64,000 bases of DNA from Bemisia tabaci (GCF_918797505.1 NC_092798.1:3175501-3239500), one strand, 5' to 3'; counted from the first letter of the stretch, positions 22,536 through 33,943 are shown. Notes: generated from the sequence alone by a model not told the origin. Program-made: numbers and translations.

Positions 22536-23993
22536 TAATATGTACCGTTTCAGGGGGCTAGAGTTTCCTTTTTCGGCAGAAAAAAATAGCCCTTTCCGTA
22601 CCAGACATTTAACTTAATTTTTCCTAAGGCTAGCGTAAAAATAACCCTTTTTAGGATAGAGAGATTAATACAGAGATTTCAGAGGGTTTAAGAGTTCAAA
22701 TAATGTCAACACAGTGGATATTTTTTGTGCATGCTGATGCTGATACAGAAATAATCGTAGTTACTTATAAAAGGAACCTCCTCTTTTTATGCGAGACCAG
22801 ACTTGAAATCTTGGCAGATGGAACTTACTGTCACCATGCCCTAGGCATTTTAACCAATAGCCGGTAAAGTATCAAATTTTTTGCGTTACAAATTTCATGA
22901 TCGGGCCCAATGGTCGGTGAATAAAATGGTTTCCTGGAGAAGGATACATGCGATTTTAGGAACTAGATGCATTTTCCTGAAAGCGTTCTAAAAACACGGT
23001 GGAAATGTATCCATGTCTCAAGAATTTTGAGGTTGCAAGAATTTTGCATTGCAAATGTAATTAATTCGAACTTAATTCCGTTCGTATTAAAAACCTTTCA
23101 TAAATTGAAATTCGTGCACTTCAAGTGCGGTATGGTATTCATGGCTAAAATTCTATCGAAACATGTTACAGCGAAGAGTCAGTTTCGAATCGAGCTTTCT
23201 AAGAATTTGAAGTCGGGAACAAGAGAGAACAATCCCTTCTGTGTAGCGTAGCATCGAAGCAGAACTGTAGAGGATTAAAAACCGAGTCCTTTTAATTAGT
23301 AAGAATGAAGGCATAGCAAGAGGTAGGGATGAAAAACTGCAAGTTGGCTCTGGCCTCCCGAGCTAGCTCAAAGCTTCGATATCGCGAGTGTTCTAATCCC
23401 GGCAATTGGCAAGCATTCCTAGAGTCATTGGATTCAGCTTGTTGATAAAAACAGCACCGTAGCGGCGTTGTAGATTTGGAAAGAAAACACCGATCCAAGT
23501 TATTTGCAATCACGTGTCGAGAACCATACAGGCTTCATTTTGTAATAGAAGGCTGATATTCCTAGCTCACCCATTCGAACCCCATTTTCCGGGGGGAAAC
23601 TAATGGCATATATACTCTTTTATTAGCGCTAGTTTTTGAGAACGTAATGATGTGGTTAGTTGGGAGAAGATCCACTGTAAAAATTTGCATGTTCCAAGGG
23701 CTGCTTTACTGGTATCTAGCCCTTGAATGAACATTTATTTAAAAATTTGCATCATTTCATAGGATACAGGAATCAAAATTTTGAAAGTCAAAATAGTGAA
23801 TACTATCGATTCTTCCGATAAAACATACAATCCTGCGTAAAATTTCAAAATTTGACATGTATGCTCAGGCATTTGATAAAATTCTCAATTGGACGGACTG
23901 ACTACGATAGATACAAAAAAAAAGTATTAGCCTTCATAAAACGCCTGCTATTTTGCAATCAGCACAGCCACAGAGCACGAATAGATGCTTTCA
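22536..23993. other. no feature recognised
   Basis: Single-copy-looking AT-rich sequence; the longest frame (22967-23251, plus) has no recognisable domain. Confidence 0.45.
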
Positions 23994-24078
23994 GAGGCGT
24001 GGCGTGCCTGGCGATAAGTCGATTGATTTGCCATTTAAACCTGTGGGAAAGGATCGATAGACAGGGTGTTCAGTGTTC
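23994..24078. mobile_element. family B element, one half only
   Basis: Begins CAGAGGCGTGGCGTG and runs to GGATCGATAGACAGGG, then is replaced by a family R-like end. Confidence 0.7.
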
Positions 24079-24345
24079 AGGGTGTCACGAAATTCCAGAA
24101 AACGAAAGATATTGAAAAATACCGGTTCCTTTTCATGTTTCACAAAATTTTAAAATTGCGACTTTCCTCTAGTTTTGTGTGTTTGAGTGAGGGTTGCATA
24201 CTCTAGCCCCTGAAACATACATATATGAAATATTTCACAGCCTCGTGAAATTCCCTGAAATATTTCTCTGAAATGTCCTGAAATATTTCTCTGAAATTTC
24301 ATGAAATAATTCACTAAAATCTCAAATCTTTGCAATCTTCCTCTG
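24075..24345. mobile_element. family R-like fragment
   Basis: Starts CAGGGTGTCACGAAATTCC and contains repeated CTGAAATATTTCTCTGAAAT motifs between 24228 and 24310. No matching right end. Confidence 0.5.
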
Positions 24346-24845
24346 TGATGTGACAACGGGGCACAGCCCGTAAACTTGGCGAAGGTAGACGCGAAGCGAG
24401 CGCGGGGTGGAGGGAGGGAAAAAAAAACCTGGCTCGAAAACTCCGTCGGATTCCGCTGCCAAACCGGTAGAATATCGGCTCGCGATTATTCCCTGGACAA
24501 TCGGCCCGTTACCATCTCGACGTGGCAATTAAGCTCGGGCTGGGAATCGTAATGGGAAAACTTACGGCTCAAATCTGAATTCAACGTATTTAAAGAAAGC
24601 GGAGCGGGGGGACGGGGGGCCTTTAGCGCGGGGATAAAGAGGGGCCCTAATCGAATGGGCGCCTTCTTCTTCCTCGAAAAAACCTATCGAGGGCGCTTCG
24701 GCTCCGACAGACGGTCCGGGTCCACCGCCCGTAAAAGGAGAGATTAAATTGAACCTCTGGGGTATATGCCCCCCCCCCCCCCCGCCCCCGCGACCCCGTC
24801 CACAAGTCGGGATAATTGTATCGCATCGCTTTGTTACCCGCTACC
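24346..24845. other. GC-rich block with long C run
   Basis: Short frames on the minus strand read Arg/Gly-rich low-complexity peptide; I do not call a gene. Confidence 0.45.
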
Positions 24846-25093
24846 ATGTACCGAGAACGACTTCCACAGTGCGGCCAAATTCCCCTGTTATCGATAGAGA
24901 AAGAAACCAGTGTGTTTTCTGATGTAAATGTACCGAGAACGGCTTCCACAGTGCGGCCAAAATCCCCTGTCATCGATAGAGAAAGAAACTAGTGTGTTTT
25001 TTGATGAAAATGTACCGAGAACGGCTTCCACAGTGCGGCCAAATTCCCCTGTTGTCGATACAGAAGGAAACCAGTGTGTTTCCTGATGAAATT
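24846..25093. repeat. three tandem units of 82 bp
   Basis: Starts at 24846, 24928 and 25010. Shared ATGTACCGAGAACGGCTTCC and CAGTGCGGCCAAATTCCCCT. Confidence 0.92.
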
Positions 25094-25101
25094 AAAATAA
25101 A

Positions 25102-25311
25102 CACCGAAAAAAAGTGAAGTTGATCTAAAATTCTGGATGTGAAAAAGTGTGCGAGAACTTAGAAAATGCTGAAATACCCGCTACATAGCAGTTACTTTAG
25201 TGATGCCAAGATGTAAACAAACTGCTTTGGTGGGTAATTCAGTAGTTTTTAAGTTCTCGCACACTTTTTTTACATCCAGAATATTAAATCAACTTCACTG
25301 TTCTTTCGGTG
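25102..25311. mobile_element. hairpin miniature element, CACCGAAAAA ends
   Basis: 210 bp; arms carry AGTGAAGTTGAT and GTGTGCGAGAACTTA with their complements. Single copy here. Confidence 0.82.
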
Positions 25312-25502
25312 TAGACTTTCGTAATGATCGGGCTCGAGAATTCTGAAGGGTGAACATTTTTTGATGATGTATGAGGAAAATGTATTTTTATAGCATTGTT
25401 TTCTTTTTCTAAATCTGTGAGTGTGTAACTGAAGTTATCCAGTGAAACTGGTATTTTCGAGTTCGATATCTCAATTTTAGCTCACTCCTACTCTGCCCTA
25501 TA

Positions 25503-25650
25503 CTAGGGAAGCATAGCGTATGAACATTCGGAGCTACCAAATTTCCTTCGATAAAATGTTCATTTTCGAGAGATGTTATGACTATTTTTCCTTGCAATTT
25601 TTAGGAGCTTTGTGTGAAATTGCGAAAAATTGTAGGGAAAATACTCAAAC
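25503..25650. mobile_element. family A element, partial
   Basis: Left end CTAGGGAAGCATAGCGTATG and the first arm are present; the right end is missing. Confidence 0.55.
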
Positions 25651-25721
25651 GTTTACCGGGAAATTCGTAGAGCTTCTCTGACCAGAAATTCCCACTTGTG
25701 GCGCGCGGCGTGCTGCCAGCG

Positions 25722-25822
25722 CGACACGCACATAGGCGCCTACAAACCTAACAGGATACTTCACGCATTGCGCAATGCGCGAAGTATCCCTGTTAGGTTT
25801 GTAGGCGCCTATGTGCGTGTCA
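25722..25822. repeat. 100-bp near-perfect hairpin
   Basis: GACACGCACATAGGCGCCTA mirrors TAGGCGCCTATGTGCGTGTC; centre GCATTGCGCAATGCGC. Clearly richer in G and C than the neighbourhood. Confidence 0.88.
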
Positions 25823-25864
25823 CGTTGGTTGACCGCCACGCCGCGGAGTGCCACGGCGCCTCAA

Positions 25865-25917
25865 GCAACTATCTCACGACAGAGGTGTTGCACAGCATCA
25901 TACGAAATTGAAGGCGC
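25865..25917. repeat. 55-bp box, diverged
   Basis: GCAACTATCTCACGACAGAG to AAATTGAAGGCGC, just right of the hairpin at 25722. Confidence 0.5.
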
Positions 25918-26837
25918 TCCGACGTATCAAGAATGACACGCATCCTTTAATAAGAGTACGGAGCTTTCCTCGCAAAATAAGTCAACATACCACGGTACAA
26001 AAGGAGAGCGGTAGTTCAAAAACTCACTAAGACCTAGAATCCGTATTTAATAACGTTTAGCATAATTTTTGAGTTTCATTAGAGAAAAAGTGGTGGAAAA
26101 ATTCTTGAGTGTGCCGCCAGGAAGAATTTATTGTGAATCGAGAATAAAATCGCTGAGTGAAAGCGGGTTTTTGCTTGATGCAAGTGACTGTTCTTCTTGT
26201 GTGAGCATCTATTCTTCTTTGTACAAGCATTATTTAGCCAGATTTTAACCAACTGTTATGCATATCGCGTAAAACGGCCTAAACATTGACCAGTCAAACT
26301 GCTGGTGCATCAGCGATCCTCATTCGCAAGTCTTTATTGGTCCCCACAGCGGCTCCGTTAGACTGTGAAAGTCCGACATCCACCTGTTTGATTTTCGAGA
26401 ACAGTTCGGACCCTCACTCACTCGTTCGGGCCGATATTTGCGCGAAAATTAATTAAACCACTTGCGAATAACCATTGAAGAGGCAGTAAAGCGATCCTTA
26501 CGAAAACTCTAGAGACTCATGTTGATGTTGGTTTGCCCAGGGGGTCAAACCAACATCAGTAACAAAGTGCTCAGTCTAATGGGTTATTCCTACAAGTGGT
26601 TCCCGTTCTTCAATTGAAATCCCAACGAAACTAAAATACTTGAGATTTGCTTTCAATCAGTTACAAGGGTCCTTCTGAATACGAATTCCTTCAAATTTTA
26701 CTGCGCATCCATTTCCACGCTCTTTTCAACAAAAAATATTGACTAGTTACTTTCTCGTTTTTAATTTTTGCCAAACGTTCCTCGCAACATACACCACACA
26801 TTTTGAATCAGTTTCACGTATAAATGTAACGGACTTA
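25918..26837. other. no gene recognised
   Basis: Only the short hairpin at 26523 stands out. Confidence 0.45.
26523..26558. repeat. short perfect hairpin
   Basis: TGATGTTGGTTTG and its mirror (13 bp) around a 10-base loop CCCAGGGGGT. Confidence 0.6.
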
Positions 26838-27058
26838 TTCTGCTGTGCTACGGAAGAACGCCTGAATGAGCATTTAGACACTGCCAAATTCCCTTCGATA
26901 AAATACCAATTTTCAGTGAAATGTGAGAATACTTTTTCTCCAAATTTTCAAAGAATTTTATTCGCCATCTAATCTAAATTTGTTTAAAATTTAACGAGAA
27001 AATATTTACTCCTCAACAACTTATGTTTTATCGGAGACTTTACAAAATTCACTTGGGA
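26838..27058. mobile_element. family A element, right end decayed
   Basis: CTGCTGTGCTACGGAAGAAC on the left; the right arm fades near 27058. Confidence 0.65.
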
Positions 27059-27337
27059 CGAACTTTTAAAACTATTTAAAAATGTTTTACTGTTCCAACT
27101 GTATATAAAAATGCTTGCAAAAGCACCTGAAATAGTTTCGCTCCTGATGGCCATAGAACGAAACTAAACGTATCTCCATTACTGTAGTTCAAAATTCTGG
27201 ATCCTATTCTACTTTTTCGAAAAGAAACAAGTTAACATCACAGCTTACAGAGAATATTCTGCCAACAGACAAGCATAATCATGGACGTTTCCAATACATG
27301 GGCCTGTTGCAAACTTGCTCGAGAGCAAAAATAGTTG

Positions 27338-28090
27338 TTTCTATCAGTGAATGTCTCAAAAAATCACGATGAGCGCATTGGCCAAGTTGGAAATGCACTC
27401 CTAACTTCACAATCTGCTTAAAAAATTTTCGTTTTTTTGAGCTTCCCGCTTCAAAAACAATACTACGGCACTGGGGGACAGAGCAATACCCAACACAGCC
27501 GGCGCTTCCGCGCGTAAATCGCTATTGGGAGCACAAGGTCAACCAAAGCGGAACTTTATCAACGCGAAGAAATAACGAATGTAAACAATCTGTGTTGTTA
27601 ACAAATGGTTAGAATCTCTTCCAGGCACATGTGTTTTGTTGGATTGGTGCTGGCCATGTTGAATAATGTGTAGTATCTTCGTGCACAGGGGTTGGATAGA
27701 ACGACTCCTCAATCGAAATATTCACCTGTACCGTAGTATCGTTTTTCACTGGAAAAGAGAGTAGCTTGGATCTTGAGTCCAGACTCCTAAAAACATTGAC
27801 AAGAAAAAACACTCTTGATTAATCGGATTTTTGCTTGCATCAAAAGGATATCCACTTAAATCAAGAGGCTTGGCTCTTCGATTCAACGCAAAATCTGATT
27901 GAATCAAAAGTAATTTTTCTTGTCAGTGTTTTTAAGAGTCTAGACTCTAGATCCAAGCGACCTTTTTTCTAGTGTGAAGCGGGAAGCTCAAAGAAACTCA
28001 AATTTCTTACGCAGCTTGTGAAGTTCGGAATGTATTTCAAACTTTGCCAAGGCGTTCATCGTGATTTTTGAGACATTTACAAATAGAAAC
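27338..28090. mobile_element. inverted-repeat element carrying a nested family C copy
   Basis: Arms of about 115 bp (27338-27464 and 27975-28090) are mirror copies, marked by ATGTCTCAAAAAATCACGAT and by GAGCTTCCCGCTTC. A complete family C copy abuts the right arm at 27747-27974. The remaining 280 bp are unremarkable. Confidence 0.78.
27747..27974. mobile_element. family C hairpin miniature element, nested
   Basis: CACTGGAAAAGAGAGTAGC on the left; the right end reads CTAGTG. More diverged from the others than they are from each other. Confidence 0.85.
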
Positions 28091-28100
28091 GACTCTTATT

Positions 28101-28355
28101 TGGACCGCGTTAAACAGAAAGGAACCAAGCCACATCAGCTATTGCCAAATTTAATTGGGCAATTTAATTTTTTACATGAAAACGGTTGTGCGGATTTTCG
28201 TGAAAATTTCGGCGAAAATGCTCCATGGTACGAAGCAAATTCCTTAAAATTTTCAAAGAAATCCGAACAAACGTTCTCTCGTAAAAAATTTAACTCCCCA
28301 GTTAAACTTGGCAATAGCTGATGTGGCTTGGTTCCTTTCTGTTAAACTCGGTCCA
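28101..28355. mobile_element. family H inverted-repeat element
   Basis: TGGACCGCGTTAAACAGAAA on the left; the right end mirrors it (CTGTTAAACTCGGTCCA). 255 bp. Confidence 0.85.
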
Positions 28356-28384
28356 TTTTTGCTCTAGCAAAATTTTGCAACAGG

Positions 28385-28611
28385 CACTGGAAAAAAACAC
28401 ATTGGATCTAGAGTCCAGACTCTTAAAAACATCGACAAGAAAAAAAATCTTGATTCAATCAGATTTAAGCTTAAATCAAGAACCAAACCTCTTAATTTGA
28501 GCGGATTTCCTTTTGATTTGAGCGTAAATCTGATTGAATCAAGAGTCCTTTTTCTTGTCAATGTTTTCAAGAGTCTGAACTCTAGATCCAAAGTGTTTTT
28601 TCTTTCCAGTG
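28385..28611. mobile_element. family C hairpin miniature element
   Basis: Complete, 227 bp. Confidence 0.92.
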
Positions 28612-28639
28612 GACTCATTACGTTGACTAGTTTCCCAAG

Positions 28640-28712
28640 GAGAAACTTAAGTAGGACAGAAAATCTGGCAACTATGAGATGATGAAACGGCGTTTTTCCT
28701 TGAGACGGGAGT
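28640..28712. mobile_element. family A right end
   Basis: Only the terminal ACGGCGTTTTTCCTTGAGAC part remains. Confidence 0.5.
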
Positions 28713-29142
28713 ATTGGATCTTGGTTTGGTTTTGACCGCGACGCGTCGCTCGTAAGAGGACGCAACGGTGGAGCACTTACGTGTCGAATGTGAATCCGGG
28801 ATTCCGGGACGTCGATGGATTTGGAAGGGCGTCCACGTCACGTCCTGGGGAATCTTGGGCGGACGGACGAGTAATGCAACGGGCATCGGGACGTGAGGAG
28901 CGTCGGGTTCACGTCGACGGCGCTCGAGCTCCGGGTATCGCGGCGATAAGTTGGCGAAGGATACCGCGAAACCGACCGGGGCCAGTTACTTATTCATGTT
29001 CCGATTTCCATAAAAAGGGCCCAATTTTCCGCTCCCGAGTACGTTTTTATTGTCCGTAACCCGAGGAGCGTGTGCCGCAGCGTTGCCCAATCGGCTATTT
29101 TAAACCGCCATATTCTCTCCCGTGAGGGTGAGGGACACCGCT
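28713..29142. other. GC-rich block, no gene called
   Basis: CG-rich sequence with a 92-codon plus-strand frame lacking domain likeness. Confidence 0.4.
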
Positions 29143-29395
29143 ACTGTTGTGCTAGGGAAAAACGTCGTATGAACCTTCAGACGTTGCAAAATTTCCTTTG
29201 ATAAAACACGTATTTCTTAGAAAATTTATGAATGTTTTTCTTCTGATTTCTCAGATAATTTTGTTCGCAATTTTTTCTAAAGTGTCGAAAAATTTCAAGG
29301 CAATAAATAAATAAATTTTTTCAAAAATAAATATTTTCTGGGAGGAAATTTGGCAACATTCAAATCTTCACACGGGGTTCTTCTTTAGCACGGTA
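29143..29395. mobile_element. family A miniature element
   Basis: Complete, with CTGTTGTGCTAGGGAAAAAC and TTCTTCTTTAGCACGGTA. Confidence 0.8.
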
Positions 29396-29992
29396 CAGGT
29401 ACACTACCACTATGCTGCTATGATAGCGAAGAGAGAAATAAAGGCAAAAATGAAGTTTTGAGAAAACAGGCTCGGAACCGTCTGACCGGAAAATTTTATT
29501 GAAAGAAGCCTCAGCTCTTTGTCAAATTGCCACTAATCATCCGAAAGACTCTTCGGAATAGTTTGGATGTTTAAAAATCGACTGATATTATTTCAATGAC
29601 ATAAACATTGTATTTTTCATTTTCTCACTAGGCTATAATGTAAGGCAAGACAGCCGTAAGTGCTATCTTCTGCATGCTTTCTTGGTTGCGTTTTGGACAC
29701 GTAAAAATTTCATTTTCAGGTTTTAATTTGGAAGAAGAGGAAGACACTTTACTTGAGAGTACTGTTTTCATTGGCTCTTTGGAGGAACGATGTCACTTAC
29801 GGATGTTTTGCCTGAAACTACGTCATTTTTTGCGAACTTACGACTTGTCTCGTTTTCAAACAATTAGGATGAATTTTGCTGTTTTGCTATTTCGGTGATT
29901 TCATCGAAAAGATATTAGATAAATGAAGGAAACTCGATTTCGAAAATTTGACAACAACTGCTCTCTTCGCTATCAAAGCAGTGGGTTTCAAC
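29396..29992. other. no gene recognised
   Basis: A 74-codon frame (29674-29898, plus) overlaps a possible acceptor (CATTTTCAG near 29719) but I see no domain. Confidence 0.35.
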
Positions 29993-30200
29993 TAAAAACT
30001 GTTTTTATGGCTCATTTCAAGATAACTATACGTTCAATTGTGAAAGAAAAGTCACACAGCAGTCTTTCGACAGACGCCTTCATTTACACCCGTTGAAAAG
30101 CATTGAAACGAGACAAGCAACTGTTTTAACTCTCCGGAGAGCAAATTGCATACTTCCCAGACTGAAGGCGTTTTGAACGGCTGCAGCCGCTTACGGCGCA
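29993..30200. repeat. family U interspersed repeat
   Basis: Matches the reverse complement of 56569-56770 over about 200 bp, including AACTGTTTTTATGGCTCATT, the 55-bp box and GAACGGCTGCAGCCGCTTAC. Confidence 0.8.
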
Positions 30201-30755
30201 CGGTTGGCAGCAGCATACCCGAGAACTTTTGTGCATTCAATGTTTATGGAAAAAAGGGGAGTAGAGCTCATCCCTCTTCGGGCTGATTATTGGATTGATA
30301 GAAAAAGCTATAGACAAAAAAAAACCAAAAGAAAAATGAAGCTATCCTTAGACAAGCTTCAAGAGATTTTCGTGCAATTCACCACTAAAGTCAATTCGGT
30401 TGCCTTGAAGCGCAAAAGACACAATAGCGAATTTCTACTAGATTCGGCAAACGGGGCCAGCGTGGAATTGGAACGGAACGTTGCTTACTTTGCTTGTGGA
30501 GATGTTTTGGTTTCAAATCACCCGAGAAGCCCGCGCAGCACCTCGCGCCCGGGGAACCGTTTCACAACGGAGCGGGTCGGGATTTCAAGCTCGGAAGCTA
30601 ATGATTGCGAACCGGGCCCCGTCAAGAACCGCCTATCTACCCGTGCTCCAAATCGCCCAGTTGCGCGGTTCTCGCAAAGTAGGGTCGCGGAGTCGTCGGC
30701 GCGAAAGTTCGCGGCCTCGGGAAAATATTTGTGTCCACTCGGAGGAGAATGGCGG
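30201..30755 (+). other. long open frame of uncertain meaning
   Basis: A 188-codon frame (30204-30770) starts near the end of a family U repeat and ends inside a family Q end. The first half is Lys-rich (KKTKRKMKLSLDKLQ); the second half is Arg/Ser/Pro-rich GC-rich sequence. Because it borrows both ends from repeats I do not call it a gene. Confidence 0.3.
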
Positions 30756-30774
30756 GCCGACGCACACTAGGCCT

Positions 30775-31085
30775 GGAGTCCCTTTATACTGAGAGTCAAG
30801 ACAATGTGAATCCATTTCTGATTGGTTCCCGTATTTTAGGCCTTCACAGCGTCACAAACGGGAGTAAAGATTACATTTTCACAGATTGCAAAGATTATAA
30901 TCTGGAATGGACCAGGGAATTACGGGTTCGGCAAGGAACAAACGGAATGAGAGGAGGAACGGAGAAAGGAATTTAAGAATGGGCTGATCAAAGATTACAA
31001 AGAACGCTCAATTTCTGTAATCTTTATTCCCGTTTGTGACATCCATGAGCCGAATTGTCTTGACTCTCAGTATAAAGGGACTCTA
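30775..31085. mobile_element. family I element with 9-bp target duplication
   Basis: Terminal repeats GGAGTCCCTTTATACTGAGA and TCAGTATAAAGGGACTCTA enclose 311 bp. ACTAGGCCT repeats at 30766-30774 and 31086-31094. Other internal mirrored parts include GTAATCTTTATTCCCGTTTG. No coding capacity. Confidence 0.88.
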
Positions 31086-31227
31086 ACTAGGCCTAGTCAG
31101 TAGGAGAAGTCGGACATGAAATTTATAGCTAAAATTTCGACTTTTGATGTACATATCGTCACATATTCGATTTTAAGGGGTGTTTCTGATGGGAAATATC
31201 ACGACAAAACCAATGGAATCGCATTTG

Positions 31228-31611
31228 GACTTATTTCTACCAAACAGACCTATGTGGAGGTGAGAAATATGGGGTGTGCTCGTCGAAGCTGCATAAGAAA
31301 CAATGTAAAAGTGGGCGTGATTCCTTTTGTAGAATTGGAAAAGCGGGATATTAGATTCTATCAAACAGACCTATGTGCCAACTGAATGCGACAGTCATGA
31401 GCCGCGGGCATGGCAAGAGAGCCTTGTGCACAGGGCTCATGAATTAAAGACTTCCTCCAACGACCTCCTCGTTGTGCCGGCGCTCGTTCGTTGCCGCTGA
31501 CGTCACTGGCGCTTTATTATTCTCATTCACTCGCCACGCAAAGAGAACTAACGAGCACACCCCATATTTCTCACTTGCACATAGGTCTCTTTGGTAGAAA
31601 TACGTCCATTT
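31228..31611. mobile_element. family J-related inverted-repeat element (J'), nested in Q
   Basis: Arms of about 58 bp mirror each other: GGACTTATTTCTACCAAACA at the left and GGTAGAAATACGTCC at the right, with GAGAAATATGGGGTGTGCTC in both. The middle holds a shortened third copy of an arm (TATCAAACAGACCTATGTGC). Confidence 0.82.
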
Positions 31612-31982
31612 GAACGTTTTGCTTGCATATTATCGAAAATATAAACTTTTAAAGTTTCCAGAGTTTTCCCGAGTTCTCCTATTGACTTGGTCCAGTGTGC
31701 GACGCGGAGAGGGACGCTAAAAGCTCGCCGTTCTAATCTGCAATGCAAATGAGGAATCCCGACATCTTGTACCTTGTTCGGGCTCGCCGCTCACTCGCGT
31801 TCCCGGCTAAATTCGGCCCATTTTTTTCCGCTCCGGAGGAAAACAAGGTCAGCGCCGAAACGCTGCTCTGCGTGCCGGAATGATTCGCGGAGGCCTGCCC
31901 TCGGATGGACTGTTGCTTCGTTGTTTTTCGCCGAGTGCCAAGTTCGTGCGCTGAAAATGGACCCAGTTTAAACACCGAGAAT

Positions 31983-32239
31983 ACGTCGTTCCCCTCACGA
32001 AAGAACTTAACTACATTTCAGTGTTGCCAAATTTCCCCACGCAAATTCTAATTTTACCGGAGGAATTTTGGGCATCTCTAACGGAAAATTTCACTGATTT
32101 TAGCCCCGGATCTCATGCAAAAATCAGATAAAATTTTGACTGAAATTGTGCAGGCACATTCTTGTAAAAAATTAATTTTTTCGAGTTAATTTTGCAACCT
32201 CTGAACGGAGTTACGTTCCTTCGTCCGGAAAACGACGAA
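31983..32239. mobile_element. family L inverted-repeat element
   Basis: ACGTCGTTCCCCTCACGAAA at the left, TTCCTTCGTCCGGAAAACGA at the right; ends CGTCGTT and AACGACG mirror each other. 257 bp. Confidence 0.8.
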
Positions 32240-32251
32240 TACAACTTGTAC

Positions 32252-32677
32252 ATGGGTGGTTTCACGATAACTGGAATAGTTTGGTCGCCGTAACAGACAA
32301 CACATTTTTCGGTCATGTTTTTAGTAGTAATAATAATCAGACAAATTTTTTTGCATTTATCTACACAGGGTTATGTGTTATAACGCTTTTCAACGATGTA
32401 TTGCCCTAATTTTCAATTTTAATATATTAATGACCGAAATTGTGCTGTCTGTTACGCTGAATTTTGACCGCGTAACAGACAGCACATTTTCGAAATTTCC
32501 GTATAATATTACTTGAGAAGTAGAGCAATAAATCATTAGAAAGCGTTATAATACGTAACCCTTTGAAGATTAATGCGGAAAAATTCGAGTGATTATCATT
32601 TCTACTAAAAGTATGACCGAAAAATGTGTTGTCTGTTACGGTGACAAAACTATTCCAGTTATCGTGATACCACCCAT
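32252..32677. repeat. 426-bp inverted-repeat element
   Basis: ATGGGTGGTTTCACGATAAC mirrors GTTATCGTGATACCACCCAT. The motif GTAACAGACARCACAT occurs four times, in two mirrored pairs (about 32289, 32441, 32470, 32627). Confidence 0.85.
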
Positions 32678-33049
32678 CCCCTGATTTTTCCCTAATTTTC
32701 CTACCACACCAAGTAACTCAAGATAGCTCCAATCTTGGTGGCTAAGAGAGAGAATTTTGAGTATAGCAACTATTCGGGCTCTGCGACTGAACGAATTGCC
32801 AACACGCAAATTTGCGGGCGTTTAGCAGAGGCATAGATTTTTGCACATTTGTTGGATTGGTTTTTGTTTTAAATTGGAAGAAGATTAGAGGATTCGCAAC
32901 AAGGAACTGGATCGAGATCTGTAAATAAGGAACTATCCTCAGTTTCAGAAAATTTTCTACTATTCTAGTACGTCTAGAATTTCACAAATTGGTTTGGTGT
33001 TTCGACAATGATATGTTGGAATCGCTCATTCCTGTTGACCAGGAGGAAT
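32678..33049. other. no feature recognised
   Basis: May contain a decayed unit of the tandem array that follows (near 32790-32850). Confidence 0.4.
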
Positions 33050-33587
33050 GAACTCAACAGAGCAACAATGCGCACTCCGTCATGATGCTGATTGCCTATA
33101 CGCAAAATTGCAGGCGTTTTATGGAGGCTTAGAAATACGTTGTGGTCATCGCATCCTCTTGCCCCTTGGACTATTGAGTATGGAATTCAACAGAGCAACA
33201 ATTCGCACTCCGTGGTGATGCTGATTGCCTACACGCAAAATTGCAGGCGTTTCATGGAGGCTTAGGAATACGTTTTTCTCATCGCATCCTCTTGCAACTT
33301 GGACTATTGAGTATAGATCAGGAGAGAGGAATTCAACAGAGCAACAATTCGCACTCCGTGGTGATGCTGATTGCCTACACGCAAAATTGCAGGCGTTTCA
33401 TGGAGGCTTAGGAATACGTTTTGCTCATCACATCCTCTTGCAACTTGGACTGTTGACCAAGAGAGAGGCATTCAATAGAGCAACATTCGTACTCCGTGGT
33501 GATGCTGATTGCCTATCCGCAAAATTGTAGGCGTTTCATGGAGGCTTAGGAATACGTTTTTCTCATCGCATCCTCTTTCAACTTGGA
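33050..33587. repeat. four tandem units of about 140 bp
   Basis: Starts at 33050, 33183, 33329 and 33468. Shared GAATTCAACAGAGCAACAAT and CGCAAAATTGCAGGCGTTTC. Unit length varies between 120 and 146 bp. A degenerate copy may lie near 32790. Confidence 0.88.
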
Positions 33588-33801
33588 AAAAATACAAACA
33601 AAAATACATGTTGGGGTAACACAGAGCGAACTGAGCTGTCTCCCCCATCTCCGGTTACTGTATTTTCAATAATTAAATTTTCAGATCCAAATAGCCCATT
33701 TATAATTAAAAACGGCTAAAATAATGAAAAACGGATCGCCAGACATTTACACTCTCTATACGAATGCTGTCTATATCACCAATATGTTGGTAATAACCAT
33801 T

Positions 33802-33943
33802 TGGACTACATTTTGCAATAGGGAACTACGGTTTTTGGTTCATTTGACATATAAAATATAAGTCACCAGTTTCTTGCTATGAAGATATGTGCTTTTAAGG
33901 GTGAGCCAAAATTAGCAGTTCCTAATTGCAAAATGTAGTCCAG
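33802..33943. mobile_element. family G hairpin element
   Basis: Well-kept copy, TTGGACTACATTTTGCAATA to GCAAAATGTAGTCCAG. Confidence 0.85.

Larger units (their letters stand above)
30756..31710. mobile_element. family Q element carrying two nested elements
   Basis: Family Q ends in CCGACGCACAGTGG-type repeats followed by GAGTCAATAGGAGAG. Here the left end (GGGCCGACGCAC...) is broken by element I (30775-31085) and the body by element J' (31228-31611). Removing both restores a sequence parallel to the reverse complement of 55060-55305. Confidence 0.8.

Noticed and set aside
30204..30770. 188-codon plus-strand frame as a gene
   Set aside because: It begins in family U and ends in family Q, has no domain, and its second half is GC-rich low-complexity sequence.
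33225..33530. 101-codon frame across the 140-bp tandem repeats as a repeat protein
   Set aside because: Units differ in length by amounts that are not multiples of three, so the frame is not conserved between units.
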